This document shows, piece by piece, positions 13,901-28,900 of a stretch of 64,000 nucleotides of DNA. Position numbers and translations under genes: made by a program. The notes under the pieces are model-generated. The model was not told the origin of the DNA. It did no database searches and saw only the letters and a program-made list of their open reading frames with translations. The DNA comes from Odontocerum albicorne (Eukaryota > Arthropoda > Insecta > Trichoptera > Odontoceridae). The stretch spans positions 34,977,789-35,041,788 of the forward strand of contig OX463847.1 of the NCBI GenBank assembly GCA_949825065.1, in the 5' to 3' direction. Numbering within the stretch: position 1 is the first letter of the stretch; the number at the start of each line of letters is the position of its first letter.

Positions 13901-16900
13901 TGTTCCATGTGAGATGCCTATGGTGTCAGCTATCACATCTACAGTCGATCGATGATCTTCCAAAACCATATCCTGTATTTTCGCTATGATTTCTGGTGTT
14001 GATGCACTTTTTGGACGTCCTGAGCGTGGATCGTCTTCAACGCTTATACGGCCACGCTTAAACTCCAAAACCCATCGGTGAACGGTTGGAAATGAAGGAG
14101 AAGACTCCTTTAATACTTTCACCATCTTTGCATGGATCTCAGTAGCTGATAAACCTTCCAAAACAAAGAATTTAATCACTGCACGATATTCGGATTTTTC
14201 CATTGTTAAAAAATACACTGACACGTCAACTTCAAATGGCTTGTAAACAAAGAATGAATTGACAGATCGAAATGAAATTTTGAGTACGTTCTTATGAAAG
14301 ATGAAATATTAAAATGGCGTAGAAATTTTGGTTTTCTACTGCTCCATAGATGTCGCTTTCAAAACTTTTTGACTATCGTATTATTTCAACGCTAGAAAAA
14401 TAAAATCAAAGGGGGTATCAAAACACATGTACTCGCAGCGCGCTGTAAAACACAAATGCGGTACAGCTCATTTCTTCATACCAGTTAAATAAATATATTT
14501 TTTCTAATATAATATTTTTTATTTACTTCTTTTTGGACTGTACATACTATAGTCAGGAAGAGATAGGAAAATACAGACCATGTGTTTCCCTAATACTGTC
14601 CAAAACTATATTTTATTATTATTGTATGTTTTGCTCACCATTATTGCCTGAATAAAAATGTACCTTTGTTTTAACATGACTCATGCCCAGGGGCATCCCA
14701 TGTTCATATGTGCAATGTGTGCGGCGCACACAGGCGGCCGATTCAAGGAGCGGCCATTGGCTGCTTCTTGAATTGCCTGTCTGCTCTGGTCGTCTCTTGG
14801 TGGCTTTCTTCATGAGTCTTAGTCACAATGGATTTAAAAAATCCTATCCGTAAAACGTAAAATTAATAACTAATTGAATTCTAATAGTTAAAGGGAAAAA
14901 AGGAAGAAAGATTAAATGTTGATACCTAATTTAAAAAAGTTGCCCTTTTTCCAATCTTGTACACTGTTTGATTCGGGTCGTGAGTGACACCTGTGTATTA
15001 TATCTCGTAATACAAACGAATTATTGTGTACTTTGAAGGATTGAAGTACGCGACGATAATTTACGATTATTACTTATCTATAATGTAACCGCTCAGTAAC
15101 GAACAATTGATTTGCATATACAAGTACCTAATCACTTTCGTTAATCTTTTTTAATTTAAACATTTGCGAACAAAAACTGGCCAACATTTAAAAAAGTTAA
15201 AATTCTACATTACTTACTCGATAATAGAGATTCTATTTGTTTGGAGTCGACGGCAATTGTTAAGTTCTCGAGATGATGCGTTGCCAATAAGTGATAAAAA
15301 ATATTTTTTTTAAGAAATATCTTTTTAATAAATTTTTGTAGTTAATTAGATATATTTCGTAGAATTAGAATCTGAAATTGGTGTATATTAGATAGTTTAA
15401 TAACGAAAATAGCATAGCTTGGCTTAAAAAAATATTTTAATTGAACTAGGGATAGGGGCGGGATTTTTGGTTTTCACACACAGGCGGCTGTACCTTTCGC
15501 GGCGGCCCTACTCATATCATTAAAAATGTTTCGATCCTTATATAAGCTACATAATCAATGCAAAGCACTGATTTCTAATAAATGACACGATAATGATTTG
15601 TTGTTTATTGCTAGCACAATAGTTGCACTTTAGTAGTATGAGTAGTACATGTACGGAAGTTTTAAACTTAAACGAATATTGGATAAACAGGTGTTAATTT
15701 ACAAGACTAGTTGCCCCTGCCTTACTATCGAGAGGTTATGGAACACACATCGAGAGGTTTTCGTTATTATTATAAAATAAAAAATTACGTAGCTAATATG
15801 TGTTAGTTATGAAATTTAGCAAGATTTATTATTTTTTCAAAGAAATTTGCTTGTTTAATAAAGCAAATTTATTTGAAATCCCTATATTTGTAGTATATCT
15901 TGCGGGAGAAAGGAGGGGTGGGGAGCAGAAAAAGGATGATGGGGGTGAGCAGAGTAAAGAAGAAAGAATTCGAAAAATACTAGGCTAGTCAAAAAGTTTT
16001 GAAAGCGGAAATGAAAATACATTTTTTTTGGGGGGAAATCACTTTTATTGCTCAGTATAGTCTCCCATAAGATCAATACACTTGGTCCAACGATCTTCCA
16101 ACTTTGTTGTCCCATCACGGAAGTGACTTTCTGGAAGGCCTGCAACATACTCCTCTACGACGGCTATAACCTCTTCGTTTGATGAAAAATGCTTTCGACG
16201 AAGGAATTTTTTGAGGTGTGAGAACAGCCAGAAGTCAGAGGGAGCTAAATCTGGTGAATAGGGTGGATGCTGCAACAATTCGTACCCCAATTCACTGATT
16301 TTCGCGATGGTTTTTTGAGCTGTGTGAGCAGGTGCATTGTCTTGATGAAAAATGATTTTTTTCTTCTGCAAACCGGGTCTTTTTTCACAAATGTTTTCAT
16401 CCAACTGGTTCAAAAGGTCACAATAATAATCAGAGTTGATTGTCTTATCAGTTTGGAGACAATCTATCAATAAAATTCCTTTTGCATCCCAAAAAACTGA
16501 CGCTTACACCTTCTTGGCCGATTTCTGGACACGAACTCGCTTCGGAGCCAAAGTGCCTGGTTCACACCACTCCTTAGCCTCTTGTTTTGATTCAAGATCA
16601 TGGTGGTAGACCCAAGTCTTATCCATAGTGATGAATCGACGCAGAAAATCCTTTTCATCCTTTAGAAATTGCTCCAAATGTTGCTCAGAAAGTCGCATTC
16701 GAACGTGTTTTTGTTGCATTGTTAGCAAATGCGGCACCCATTGTGCACACAGTTTTTTGAAACCCAAAACTTCAGCCAAAATATGCCATGTTGTTCCATG
16801 TGAGATGCCTATGGTGTCAGCTATCACATCTACAGTCGATCGATGATCTTCCAAAACCATATCCTGTATTTTCGCTATGATTTCTGGTGTTGATGCACTT

Positions 16901-19900
16901 TTTGGACGTCCTGAGCGTGGATCGTCTTCAACGCTTGTACGGCCACGCTTATACTCAAAAACCCATAGGTGAACGGTTGGAAATGAAGGAGAAGACTCCT
17001 TTAATACTTTCACTATCTTTGCATGGATCTCAGTAGCCGATAAACCTTCCAAAACAAAGAATTTAATCACTGTACGATATTCGGATTTTTCCATTGTTAA
17101 AAAATACACTGACACGTCAACTTCAAATGGCTTGTAAACAAAGAATGAATTGACAGATCGAAATGAAATTTTGAGTACGTTCTTATGAAAGATGAAATAT
17201 TGAAATGGCGTAGAAATTTTGGTTTTCTACTGCTCCATAGGTGTCGCTTTCAAAACTTATTGACTAACCTATTATATCTTGCGTTGTAAATAAAATTTAA
17301 AAAATTCGTGCTCTTGAACCCTATAGTGAATAGTGTCAACTTCGTCAAAAATGTTCCAAAATGAAAATACTCGTATATGTTAAATAAAACAAAAATAAGC
17401 GAGAATGTCGGAAAATGTGAAAAAGGTCCCAAAATATCGCGCAACATTGAAAATTATCGAAAACGTTTAAAAATATACCAAATAAATAGAAAAATGTTGA
17501 AAACAAAGTTCCGAAACGTTTCTTCTCCCCAAGATATCAAAAGTATATCAAACATTAGCAAGCATTTCGAATGAGTCCAAAATTATAAATATATCCTAAC
17601 ATCGATTTTTTTTTAAGTATGGAATAAACAAATATACATATGTATAAATATAAAAAATCCAAAAATGTCGAAAATGTTTGAAAAAATCTCACAAGTAACA
17701 TACGAGTATAAGAAGATTTGCAATTCAAATGGAAACATTTAAAATACAATAAAAATGCCGTAAATACCTCACAACATCGAAAATTTTACAAAGAATCAAT
17801 CGAAATTATTTCAAATACGAGCACAATCAAAAATAAGAAAAAAAAACAGTGTTTTTCGATGTTTCCAACATTTTTAAAAACATTTACTCGTATAGGGTAT
17901 GCTATGTTTTCGATCTTTTCAAGATTTACGAGTATAATGTTTTGTGATGTTTTAGGAGATTTTCACCATTTTGTACTTTTCTGATGTTTTTGAACCTTTT
18001 GTGAAGTTGATTAGGATGACAAGTATTTTGTCTTTAAAAAATTAATCGAGTTCTGGACAGATTTTTTGTAAGGCAATAAGATGTTTCAGTTTACACACAA
18101 CAAGATGATCTATGTGAAGATTGTTTTTATAATCTTGGATAACTACTAAAATTCAGCACAATTCGGACACATCCTGAATGGATGACAAGTCGACGTTCAG
18201 CAGATATTTAAATGATCTATTTTAACTTATATCTCTCAAATAGACTTCATTTTAATTATCAGCATCTTTCAACACATTTTGATCTGATAGTTTGAGCAGT
18301 TTAGAAAAAGATTTGGAATAATATACAAACCCTTGTTTGTGCTACAATATCACATTTTAATTCCCACAAAAGAGAATCACTAACATACTCGTAGAAAGGA
18401 AGGAAGCGAAATATTTTCCACCACCAAACTTTATGAAAATCTCGTTTCTAAAATAACTGGTATATAGCTTGTTATGCTTAAAGACTAGTAAACTGCTAAA
18501 TGTAATATTTGCAATTTCACTACAATTTATAATTAATTGAATTTATATTTAATGTACCTTCGTCCGTGAACACCGATTACCAAACTATTAAACCGTAAAC
18601 GATTCCATATTAACCTTCGCTTTGAAGAAATCTTTCGAGTATGACATGAATATAATGTTTCAAAATATTTAATAAAATGTTATGATCCAAGCTCTTTCTC
18701 TCCGCTTTCTTCCCTTTGTCATCTAATAAGGGTCGGTGGATTATCACCTGAATGAGGGATCACGACAAGTTCCTCATCTGCACTCCTTCTGGGTCTTTAA
18801 CCTTCTACAGGGGCATAATGTCTTTAAAAAACTCCTCATTTTTTTCTGATTCAGCCACGGGGATTTTTTTTATTATCCTTTGTGGTGACCACTTAATAAC
18901 ATGCTCCAGTCAACTAAACTAAAATTTCTCTTCGTAAAATATACTGAGGGTTCGATCTCGAGTTTCTTTCTTATGATACAATTCTTACTGAGTCTCTCCT
19001 AGATTGCTCCACAGTTTATTTGATATATCTCATTCGCATCGCCTGCAATCTTGACCCATTTTTTTGTGAATCACGGCCAGACATTGAAGTTTGTTTCTAG
19101 ACTGATTTAAAAATGGTGATTTTGCTGCTAAGTTCTGCTTTCCTTATTACAATATTAATATCTCTTACCTAAATGTTTTTTATTGAATTAAATATTGTTT
19201 ACTTAAGTTTTAGTTAAAAGAACTATTTGATGTTAGATGAATTCAAGAGTGTGAGTACTTAGTTTTAATGACTTATCTGCGCATCACCATATAAACACAG
19301 GAAGAGTTATCCAGTCTCTGCCTTAACACATGACATACAACAGTACGTTAAGAGTAAACAACATCCGCGCAATTACTCGGCGGGTACGAGTATTGTTTCC
19401 TGATGAATCTCTTTTACCGAACCTCTTTTTTCGGGAACCGAACTCGAAACCCTCGTGTAGAAGTCAAGCTTCTTACCAACTAGACCACGGATGTCGTCAT
19501 AAGAAGTGAAAATCTAGACCAATTTATAGCCTGGTTTTATACGATCCCCCTATTTCTCTCTTTTTCTCGGGTTCACAGATCCAACAATCTGATCAAGTTG
19601 TATCCTCTACTCCCTGATTCCAAAGACTGGCAGCAGGTTTTGCAAATATTAAATAAATGTAAGGTGATCTGCAACTCGTTTGTTATAGGCCACAAGGCAC
19701 GTAACAATTGTACATTTCATACAATAACATTTGAAGCCATTAATTGCGATATACACTATACATTTTTACCGTACAAGAATCAGTGTATGGGTGGCGTAAT
19801 TTTGAATGCTTACTATCAATATTTAATGCTTACTATAGTAGAAAGTCAATCTAGTTTTTTCATTGTTACTTGTCAGGTAAAATCTTTTTGAAATTATTAT

Positions 19901-22900
19901 ATAATTTTTTAAATATTTTTAATGTCAGCGTGGTGAAATATCAGCTTTATTTACATTTGGAAAACGCCAAATGGCGTTTGACTGATTCATTTTGGAAACT
20001 GAACGCGAAATATTAATTGATTAGCTGAAAAGTTTGGCCTAAAAAAAAAAGGTTTTGTGGCATTATCGTCCAATATAAGATGAGTTGTTTAGATTATGAA
20101 GTGACTTTTTGGGTAACAGTTTAGTGTTTTCTGGATTACCCGTATTATAATTAGCACTTAACAACCGCGGCGGAAGATATCACTCACGGTGAAGGCGTTG
20201 GAATAAACTTGATTACGAATGGACTGCTCAACTATTTAACGAATTATCTGTATTTGATGTAAGGTTTAATGCAATCACGGTGTGAAATGCAAATTACTAT
20301 TTTAACTGAAATTCATGAATAGTAGACACAGTTATTTAATGAGCAAAGATACACTCACCGACGACTTCTTTAAATAAATAAGAGTAATACATGAATTGAA
20401 TTGTATGAAAAAACTTACATTTCTAAATCCAGATCAATCAACCATCTAATAGCTGTCGCTGTTGTTCGATGACGTTTCGCAATTGAGGATCATTTTCCGT
20501 TAATATATTGTATGGTCTGATGTAAATCACCGCAAATTCGATTGAGTTCTTCATTTCTTTAATACTCACGTATGCAGTATGTATACACATCTATCATGTC
20601 CGGTTCGTACATGGTTTAACCTCACCCACAGCTTTCTGGGGAGAACAGCTATATAATTATGCTAACTTGACAAAATGATGAAACCTCGGATCTCAATGCG
20701 TATATCGCAGTTTAATTATGCTAACTTGACAAAATGATGAAACCTCTTTTATGCTAACTTGACAAAATGACGAAACCTCGGATCTCAATGCGTATATCGC
20801 AGTTTAATTAGTTTAACTCGAACATATGGTATAGATCGAATCACTAATATTTATGATAAACATTCAGATTTAACTGGCCCATAAAATTAGCTGAAATCTC
20901 GACACTCGTTTTCTTGGATCATCAATGAGTAAGCTAATTCTGTTATTTCAATACATTTTTTGTGTTGTCCAATGCACAATTACAATGTATGTAGGTCTGC
21001 CAACATCCTTCCTGCTATTGTCGATACGATAGCAACAAAAAATTGTTAAGTAGAAGAAATTCATACATACATACCATTACGCCATGCCCGTTTTGATGTT
21101 AACAGAGAGGACAGATCCCCGTGCATTTCTATCAATGACCACACACATCTCATCATACATGTTCACCTGTTTCTCATTACTTCTTATATTTCCCTCAGTC
21201 AACATTTCTCAAACTATCTACTTCCACTCTTTTCTCGGTCTACCCCTTCCTCAGTCTCAATCATTTCAGATATGTATTTGTTTCGTAAGTCTTAAACCGT
21301 ATGGTGGAAGATCAGCAATCTACTTATTAATTTTATCTCTAAGAGTTTTGATTTCGTTTGAGTTTGTTCAGTGAACTAAATCTCGAAAATTATTAACCAT
21401 TGCTAAAAAAGTACACAACTCTTAGTTGTATTAGACTAAAAAAAGATAATCTAATATAATTGTTACGTTTTTTGTTGAACAAGATGACGCAACGGGAAAA
21501 ATAAAGGTTTATTTTGGTACGAGGATGATTTTATAAGAGTACAATGCTAGAGAAACCGGATTATGAGGTTTTTTCGTGTTATTGGTGACTTACCTTTGTC
21601 ATTGACATGCGAACGAACTTTATAATGGATATTTTTATATTTTTAAAGCAAAGATTTACACGTATAAAGAAAAGAAATAAAATTTATATTAAATTATCTT
21701 TATGTATTTCATATTGCCTTGCCTTTTACTCTAACCATATCTGCAAACTGTCGTTTGTTTAGGCGGGCTTTATCTGTTATCTTCTAGCACAAGCTCTTTT
21801 ACTTTTTTGACGATGTTTGAAGAAGTGGCCTCAACGGGTCATCCTGGTCGGAGGTCGTCTTTAATCGATTCTCCCCCTTGCTCAAAAATACTATGCCACC
21901 TGTAAACAATAGTTTTTCCAGGGCTTGATGACCGTGCGATACTCCATTTTTTTCTGTACTTGGGATGTTATTAACGTTTAACATACTCTCCCGACGATAT
22001 CTTAAACAATACTGACAAAATTAGATTAAAACTTGGTGAATATACTAATAATGAGTCATATTATCGGAACATGTACATGCACACTATCGTCCCCTCCTTT
22101 ACCCCCTTCATTCCGCGAATTTATTGACCTCCCCTCGAAATTGACGGATCTCATAAATTATATTTTTAATCGGATACTCAGATAACGAATAATCCTTTAG
22201 ACAAGTTTACTTCCCAAAAAGATTTAGAGCCATTGAAATTCGTATACTTTTTGCAATGTCTAATTATGATCGGTTCACGGGTCAAAAGCTATCGAGTAAC
22301 CACACTTTGGGATACACCCACACAGGCACACATTGACTGGAAAAGTTGAATCTGAAAGACGGTGTATAATAGATAAAACCAAGCAAAATATTGAAAAAAA
22401 ATAATGCCGCTCTGTTCTCGAACCGAATTTTATCCGATCACTAAACAAAAAAAACATGTGTTCTCGAAAGATACTAGGACTTTTTACAAAAACCTCGTCA
22501 AAGGTTTCGGTTTTAACTTTGTGCTATTCCATATTACAACATTTGATAGTAAATTACTTCGTTATTCCACTAATTATGTGACATGTATTTCTACAACACC
22601 TATCTCGAGGATCTCTTCAGGCGAAATTCAGCTTTCATTCTACGAGAGAAATATCGCGAGCAGCTTTATTCCCCCGATTGAACGCGAACAGAAGGAGGTA
22701 TCGAAAATGCTCACTTTCGTCTACTTGACATTCCATTTTGAAGGCTTGTAATCAAATAAAATAATATATGTAACGTAAAAGCAAACACAATATCTTGTAG
22801 AGCAGAACATTTTCTTTCGAATGTCGTATAACCTTTACCATTTTGTTTTACTTTTGGTGTTCATTTTTAAATTTGGAAAAAAACGGACACAACTTATGTT

Positions 22901-25900
22901 AATACCTAATATCAAAATATTGCTCCTCAACAGTGTATTAGTACGAACTTTGATGTATGCGTGTGAAACGAGGATATTGAAAAATAATTTATAACAAAAC
23001 AAATCTACAGTACGAAGTTGAATGCGAGTCGTGGAATAGAAAGATTTAGAAAAGTTGGTTATCAAGTAAACACAATTTTAATAGATAGAAAAATTTACTT
23101 TATTTTCTGTCAATTTCAGCAGGAACGGTGCGAGGGGATATCTACGAGTACATACTCGTATGTATAATAATAACAGTTATCACAATAACATATTGTATGA
23201 TTGCGAGTCAAGTATTAATGAGTCGACTGCTTATCTGGATATAATTATAATTAAATAATCAATTTCAAAATCATGTATTTACAATATTCCTCAACCCGAT
23301 ATCATTTGTTTAAATTATCTTTGCAAATGTAATATTTAAATTTAACGAATATTAATAATAGTCTTTATTAATCAACATTCTTCATAAATTAATTCAATTT
23401 AACAAATGAGTGTTTAGCATATAAATATACATTCTTTTTGCGGATGGATGGTCTATTATTGATATAGGAGAACTTAAATTATAGTCTACAGGAATCACTG
23501 GAAGTATGGAGAGTCCACCTAACTCGTGGGTTAAAATAAGTTTCGACAAAACGGAATATAGATACAAGAAATATTTATTTTCAAATAGCTGTGATGAATT
23601 TATGTCTAGGATCATAGACCGTCTTCACTAGCAAAAACCTTCAATATTTAAGGTCGAACGCACATACTCGTATATTTGTGGGTGTAAATAAACAGTATAG
23701 TATAAATATGGTATACTTGGCGACAGTTAACTGAAGTGACATATGATAAAATAATGCCCATAAAACTGAAAGAAAAAATATATATTATAAAAGCGCATTA
23801 AAACCAGTGCTTTTGTAGGGATGGAGCTGAGTACTGGGCAACAACGAAATCTCAAGAACAGACATGTTACGTTACTGAAATGAGTATGCTGCGATGAATT
23901 TCAGGAGTGAGAATTACTAAAAAAGTAATAAGTATATGAGAGGTACTCTGAATGTTCCGAATTCTCTAAAATTGAGAGAGGCTAGGCTTCGGTGGTATGG
24001 ATGTGTACAAAGTAAAACAGCTGAATATGTAGGAAATCAGACAGTGGGAATGAAGTCCGTGGAAAAAGAGGAATAGGTCGCCCATAGAAGCGATGGAAGG
24101 ATGGCATCAATGAAGACACGAGCTATCTGAACCTGACTCCGGAAATGGCCTTAAACAGAGCATGATGGAGAGAGACTCTTCACGCAGACTGCTGCAAATA
24201 AATTCGAGGATGATTATGAAATGGATATTCAGCAAATGATTGTAAATTTCTATCACGTTCAATTATCTGTATTTGTTGTATTTACATATATACCAATTTC
24301 TAAAGAAGTTTCGCGTCAAATTTTTTAATATCCTGCATTGTTTATTATTGTAATACATTTGAATTAAAACTAATTCGCAAAATCAAGCCCATAGCAACAA
24401 AATCAATAAATTAATTTAATTTAATTTTTCTTCCTAATTTGTAAGTTACTATTGCTCTTTGTATATAAAGATAGTAAAACAACATAATTTATTATTTATA
24501 AATACGTCTTTTTAAATCAACTTAATCTAGTATAATAGATGGAATGTGGGTTTTACCAAGTGTTTTCAAGGAAATATCTCATTACCACTAACTATGTACC
24601 TTAGGACACCAGCCACCAACAACATTGATCGTTATATCACGAATATGTAGTCTACGAGTATTTGGCAAATATATTGTTTGCTTCCGATTTTTAACCAATC
24701 TGAACCATTACCACACACTTTTGTGTAGCACATATGATCACAATAACTGTTAGGTTGTTGAAAGATATTGTATCTAAACGACTAACATCATGCAACAACA
24801 TGTCTGTCTTAATAACCAATACGATGCATTTTTACAATTTAGTGCATCTATAGTATAACCCCAAATAGGCCATTTTTGACAATATTGTACCTAAACTACT
24901 CACACGTGGAACATTTAACAATTTTGGGCCTTAACAACCACAAATAAGTATTTTTGAACCTTAATGTATTTATTTATTTTATTTATTTAACACTTTTATT
25001 GCAAATACAATCTGGTGGGCTTATTGCCAGGCGGCAATCTCTTCCAACCAACCAGACAAAAGTAAATTAAGCAAGTTACGTTGTCACATAAATCATTCAA
25101 ATGACTATCTATCTCCACGAAATCCATAAACATATACGTGAGCACATAACCACGAACCCCACAAAGACGGACAATCACCCGAACATTATTTTTCATATAA
25201 AGTGAGATATCATCAATCAAAAGGAAAGGAAGCGATGGTGGAGAGGAAAAGAAAAGAAAAATCAGGAATGAAACACGTTATTTTACTGACTAGAAATTAA
25301 GAGTTTTTTCAGTCGCTTCTTAAAGCATACCAAGGACGGATCGAGTCTTATATTGGTTTGTAACTGATTCCAGAGTCTCACTGCATGGGCAGTAAAGGAC
25401 GACGTCAAGAAAGAGGATCGGTGAACTGGAAAGGCCAATAAACAATCTCTGTTTGAGCGTAGCGGTAATCCATGATTGGAAAGACGCTGAAAATTCTCGG
25501 CGAGATAAGAGGGGGCGGCGGGACAGTTAAGAATATTATACAATAGATACCGTATGTAAATTTGGCGTCTATTTCTAACATTCAACCAGTGCAATGCCTT
25601 CTGGTATGAACGTATATGATCGTACTTACGTAGGTTGAAAATGAACCTTAGACACACATTTTGAAGACGTTGTAATTTGTCCAGCTGTTCCTCTGTAACA
25701 TCCAAGTAACATACGTCCACATAGTCTAGAATCAGAAAGAGCAGAGATTGTACGAGTAAAATTTTGGTTTTGGTTGGAAGGAATCTTTGCAGCACTTTAA
25801 GGGAATGAAGGCTGAAGAAGATCCTTCGGCTTACCTCATTTATTTGATCTCGCCATGAGAGAGTGTTATCTATTAGCACTCCTAGGTTTTTAACAGTTTT

Positions 25901-28900
25901 ATGTAATGGTATGATAATGAGCCATCAAGTAAAATTGGAGGAAGTAAGTCAGTGTTGAATTTACCGAGAAGCTGAGGGCTGCCAATGAGGATCGCTTGAG
26001 ACTTCTTAGGATTTATGAGTAAGCCACGCTCCCCAGTCCACTCCGAGATCGATTGAAGGTTCGCATTTAAATTGTTCAAAGCCGCGTATATGTATGACAT
26101 TTGATTTTTTTATACACTACATGTGATAAATTTGATAATATTGTACCTAAACTATTCACGACGTGGAAAATTTGACACTTTTGAATCATAATGCGAATTT
26201 TTGACAATTTTGTGCATCTCTATCTATGACCACGAACAATATTTTTTGGCAATATTGCGCATAAACGACTCAACGTGGAACATTTGTCATATGTGACGTT
26301 TATGACAATATTGGGATAAACGTCCACAATCTAGAAAATTTAACACTATTCATACTGATGATCTCAATATTTTCGTTTCATAAACGAAAATGTCAATAGC
26401 AAAGCTTATCAGTATTCCCAAATCATTTACGAATGTTTAAATTTGTTCGTTTCATCCGGTTCACATATCGGATAATTCAGATTTTGTTATAAAAACACGA
26501 CTTGATAAGATTTAAAATCATATATGATATTCAATTCAATTCTTATATACTGGAAAATAAAATGTTTCGTATTAAAAATAGTTACTATAAAGTGTATATG
26601 TATTATTTTCTAGAATGTACTGAAAAATAAGGTATATTTTCAGTATGCAGGCTATCTCTCTATCTATGAATACGGCTTCCGAAACAATGCAAATAGAGGT
26701 TATCGCATCGCATAATTATTTATAATTTTCTTATTTTCCTTTCCTGTTGTGATTATTCCCATTTAGTTCTGATGTCCTCTACCCGGCCACCCTGCTTGTT
26801 TTTACGAAAATGTTCGAAAATATAAAAAAGGCGAACAAGTACAGTTTTAAAACCCAAGTATTTCGTTATACGTTGAGTATTAACAGTCGAAAACTGGAGA
26901 TAAAATTTGCATTAAATAAAAGAAAATCAAATTTTTCCTGCAAGATAAAAATATTTCACGAATTTTCGTTATAACATTTAAATAATATACGAGTTGATTA
27001 ATACATATACACGTAAAAATATTAGTCATTATCAATTTTCCACGATACAACATTTACATTGTTTTAGGGAAAGACAAGCTGTAGAGTACAAGTACATAAC
27101 AATGCAAAAAACCTCCATTGTGCGAATATAGGGAGCCACTTCACAAGACAAGGTCTGTGATGAAGTGGTCTCGTTGCTTAATCACAAATTTCATATATTT
27201 GTCCTAAATATTAAAATATCTAGCTGAAGCATTCACTCAATTAACACTCTTAAAACACTAACAACCTAAGTTACCACACACATAATTCTTACCGCATCAT
27301 AATCTCAGAACCCACGTCAAAATGACACCCTCTACATTTGCATCAGTCATTTACTCGCGTGCTTATATGAATGCCTCCAAAAGCTTCTTATAACTCGCGC
27401 CCTCCCATCAAAGTGCGAATCTGTTACAATATATCAATAATACATATTTTTAATTTTGAAAGTGTGACATTTAAAATTATTTAATATTCATTTAAAACTT
27501 TCAATTTATAAATATTCCATCACTATTCAAACTTTCACAATTTCAGGAAATATACTTTTTCATCTTTTCACACAATTGATAACGTTATCCTTAATTGAAC
27601 TCTGTATCGAGACAAATGTACGTACACACGGGAATATTTAATTATACTTTACAAAATAATGCTTAACAGAATTTTTTTCGACCAAGTAATTTCATTGTTG
27701 TTTTGAATATTAATGACTAAACTGTAAAATTATGATATATCGTGCAATATTGCACAATACTGTGCATTATTTCTTTGTTTCTTGTCTTACTGACATTCGA
27801 AAACAAAGTTTACTAACGTAATTGATTCAGATAAAATTATCATAATCATAAATTGTATTAGACGTAATTTATTATAAGGCTTGAATAATCAAAATAATTA
27901 AATCATTTATTGAAGATTCTTGGATGTGTATTACTTACAATTATGGTATATTATAAATTGAGTCAACTGCGAGAATATTTCGTTAATATACCTTTTTTAA
28001 TTTTGGTATAATTTCAATACGTTTCTATATATTTATCCTTATTTAAAAGGAACAACACATTATTTGTTTCAAAAGTATACCTCATCCTCAACTGCTATGA
28101 AATTAAATGCTAGTTTAGCATTCTGTCCTTTCTGCTAACTTCAACTGACAAATAATATAAAATAGTTCGTTTGTCTGGACATCACAATGTATTTAATAAA
28201 CACAAAGGCTGTTTATAACTGGACAGGACCCAACCTACATTTTGCCTGTCCTGAAATTATTGAAGGAACATCCTGCTGTTTTGTGTGGGCTTGTATGGAC
28301 ATTATTAAAATGATTCGTGTACCTCATCCTCTCATAGCAACTTTTATAGGGTCACATAACATTTCATAATTTTTTTCGCTCTGCTCAGTGATCAAAATAC
28401 CCCTATATATAAGTGCAGTCCTCTTACGTTTTAGCACCTCTTAAAACGTGCGAAAGATAGAGAAAATATCAAGATGCTGGGCCTGTTGACTCAATTCGTC
28501 TTAATAAAGCTTTTTACACTTTTGAGATCCTTCTGATCTCAGCATTCCGCTACTCCCATATGACATATTATCGTTTACTTCGGTACCTGATAATGCAAGG
28601 ATAGGATAAAAAAAGTCCTCTTTTGCCAGACTGATAAGAGTATTATATGTTACTGCCGCTATTTAGCTCGGTAGATAAATATGGTCTCAAGTTGTTTTGG
28701 AAAACAGTATAAATATGAAACATCTGCTTTTTGAGCACATTACAAACTTTGAATGAACACACAATAAATATTGAATGGACACACTACAAACTTTGAATTG
28801 CGCACACATTGAACGCAAAAAGGCAATATGCATTATTATGTTTATCCGCTAAATTCACAGAATAATATATGCATTTACAATGTGATAATATTCCTAACGC

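Noticed and set aside
28170..28570. Solo LTR with TATA box and AATAAA
   Set aside because: No target duplication, no second copy and uncertain ends; noted only within the region entry.
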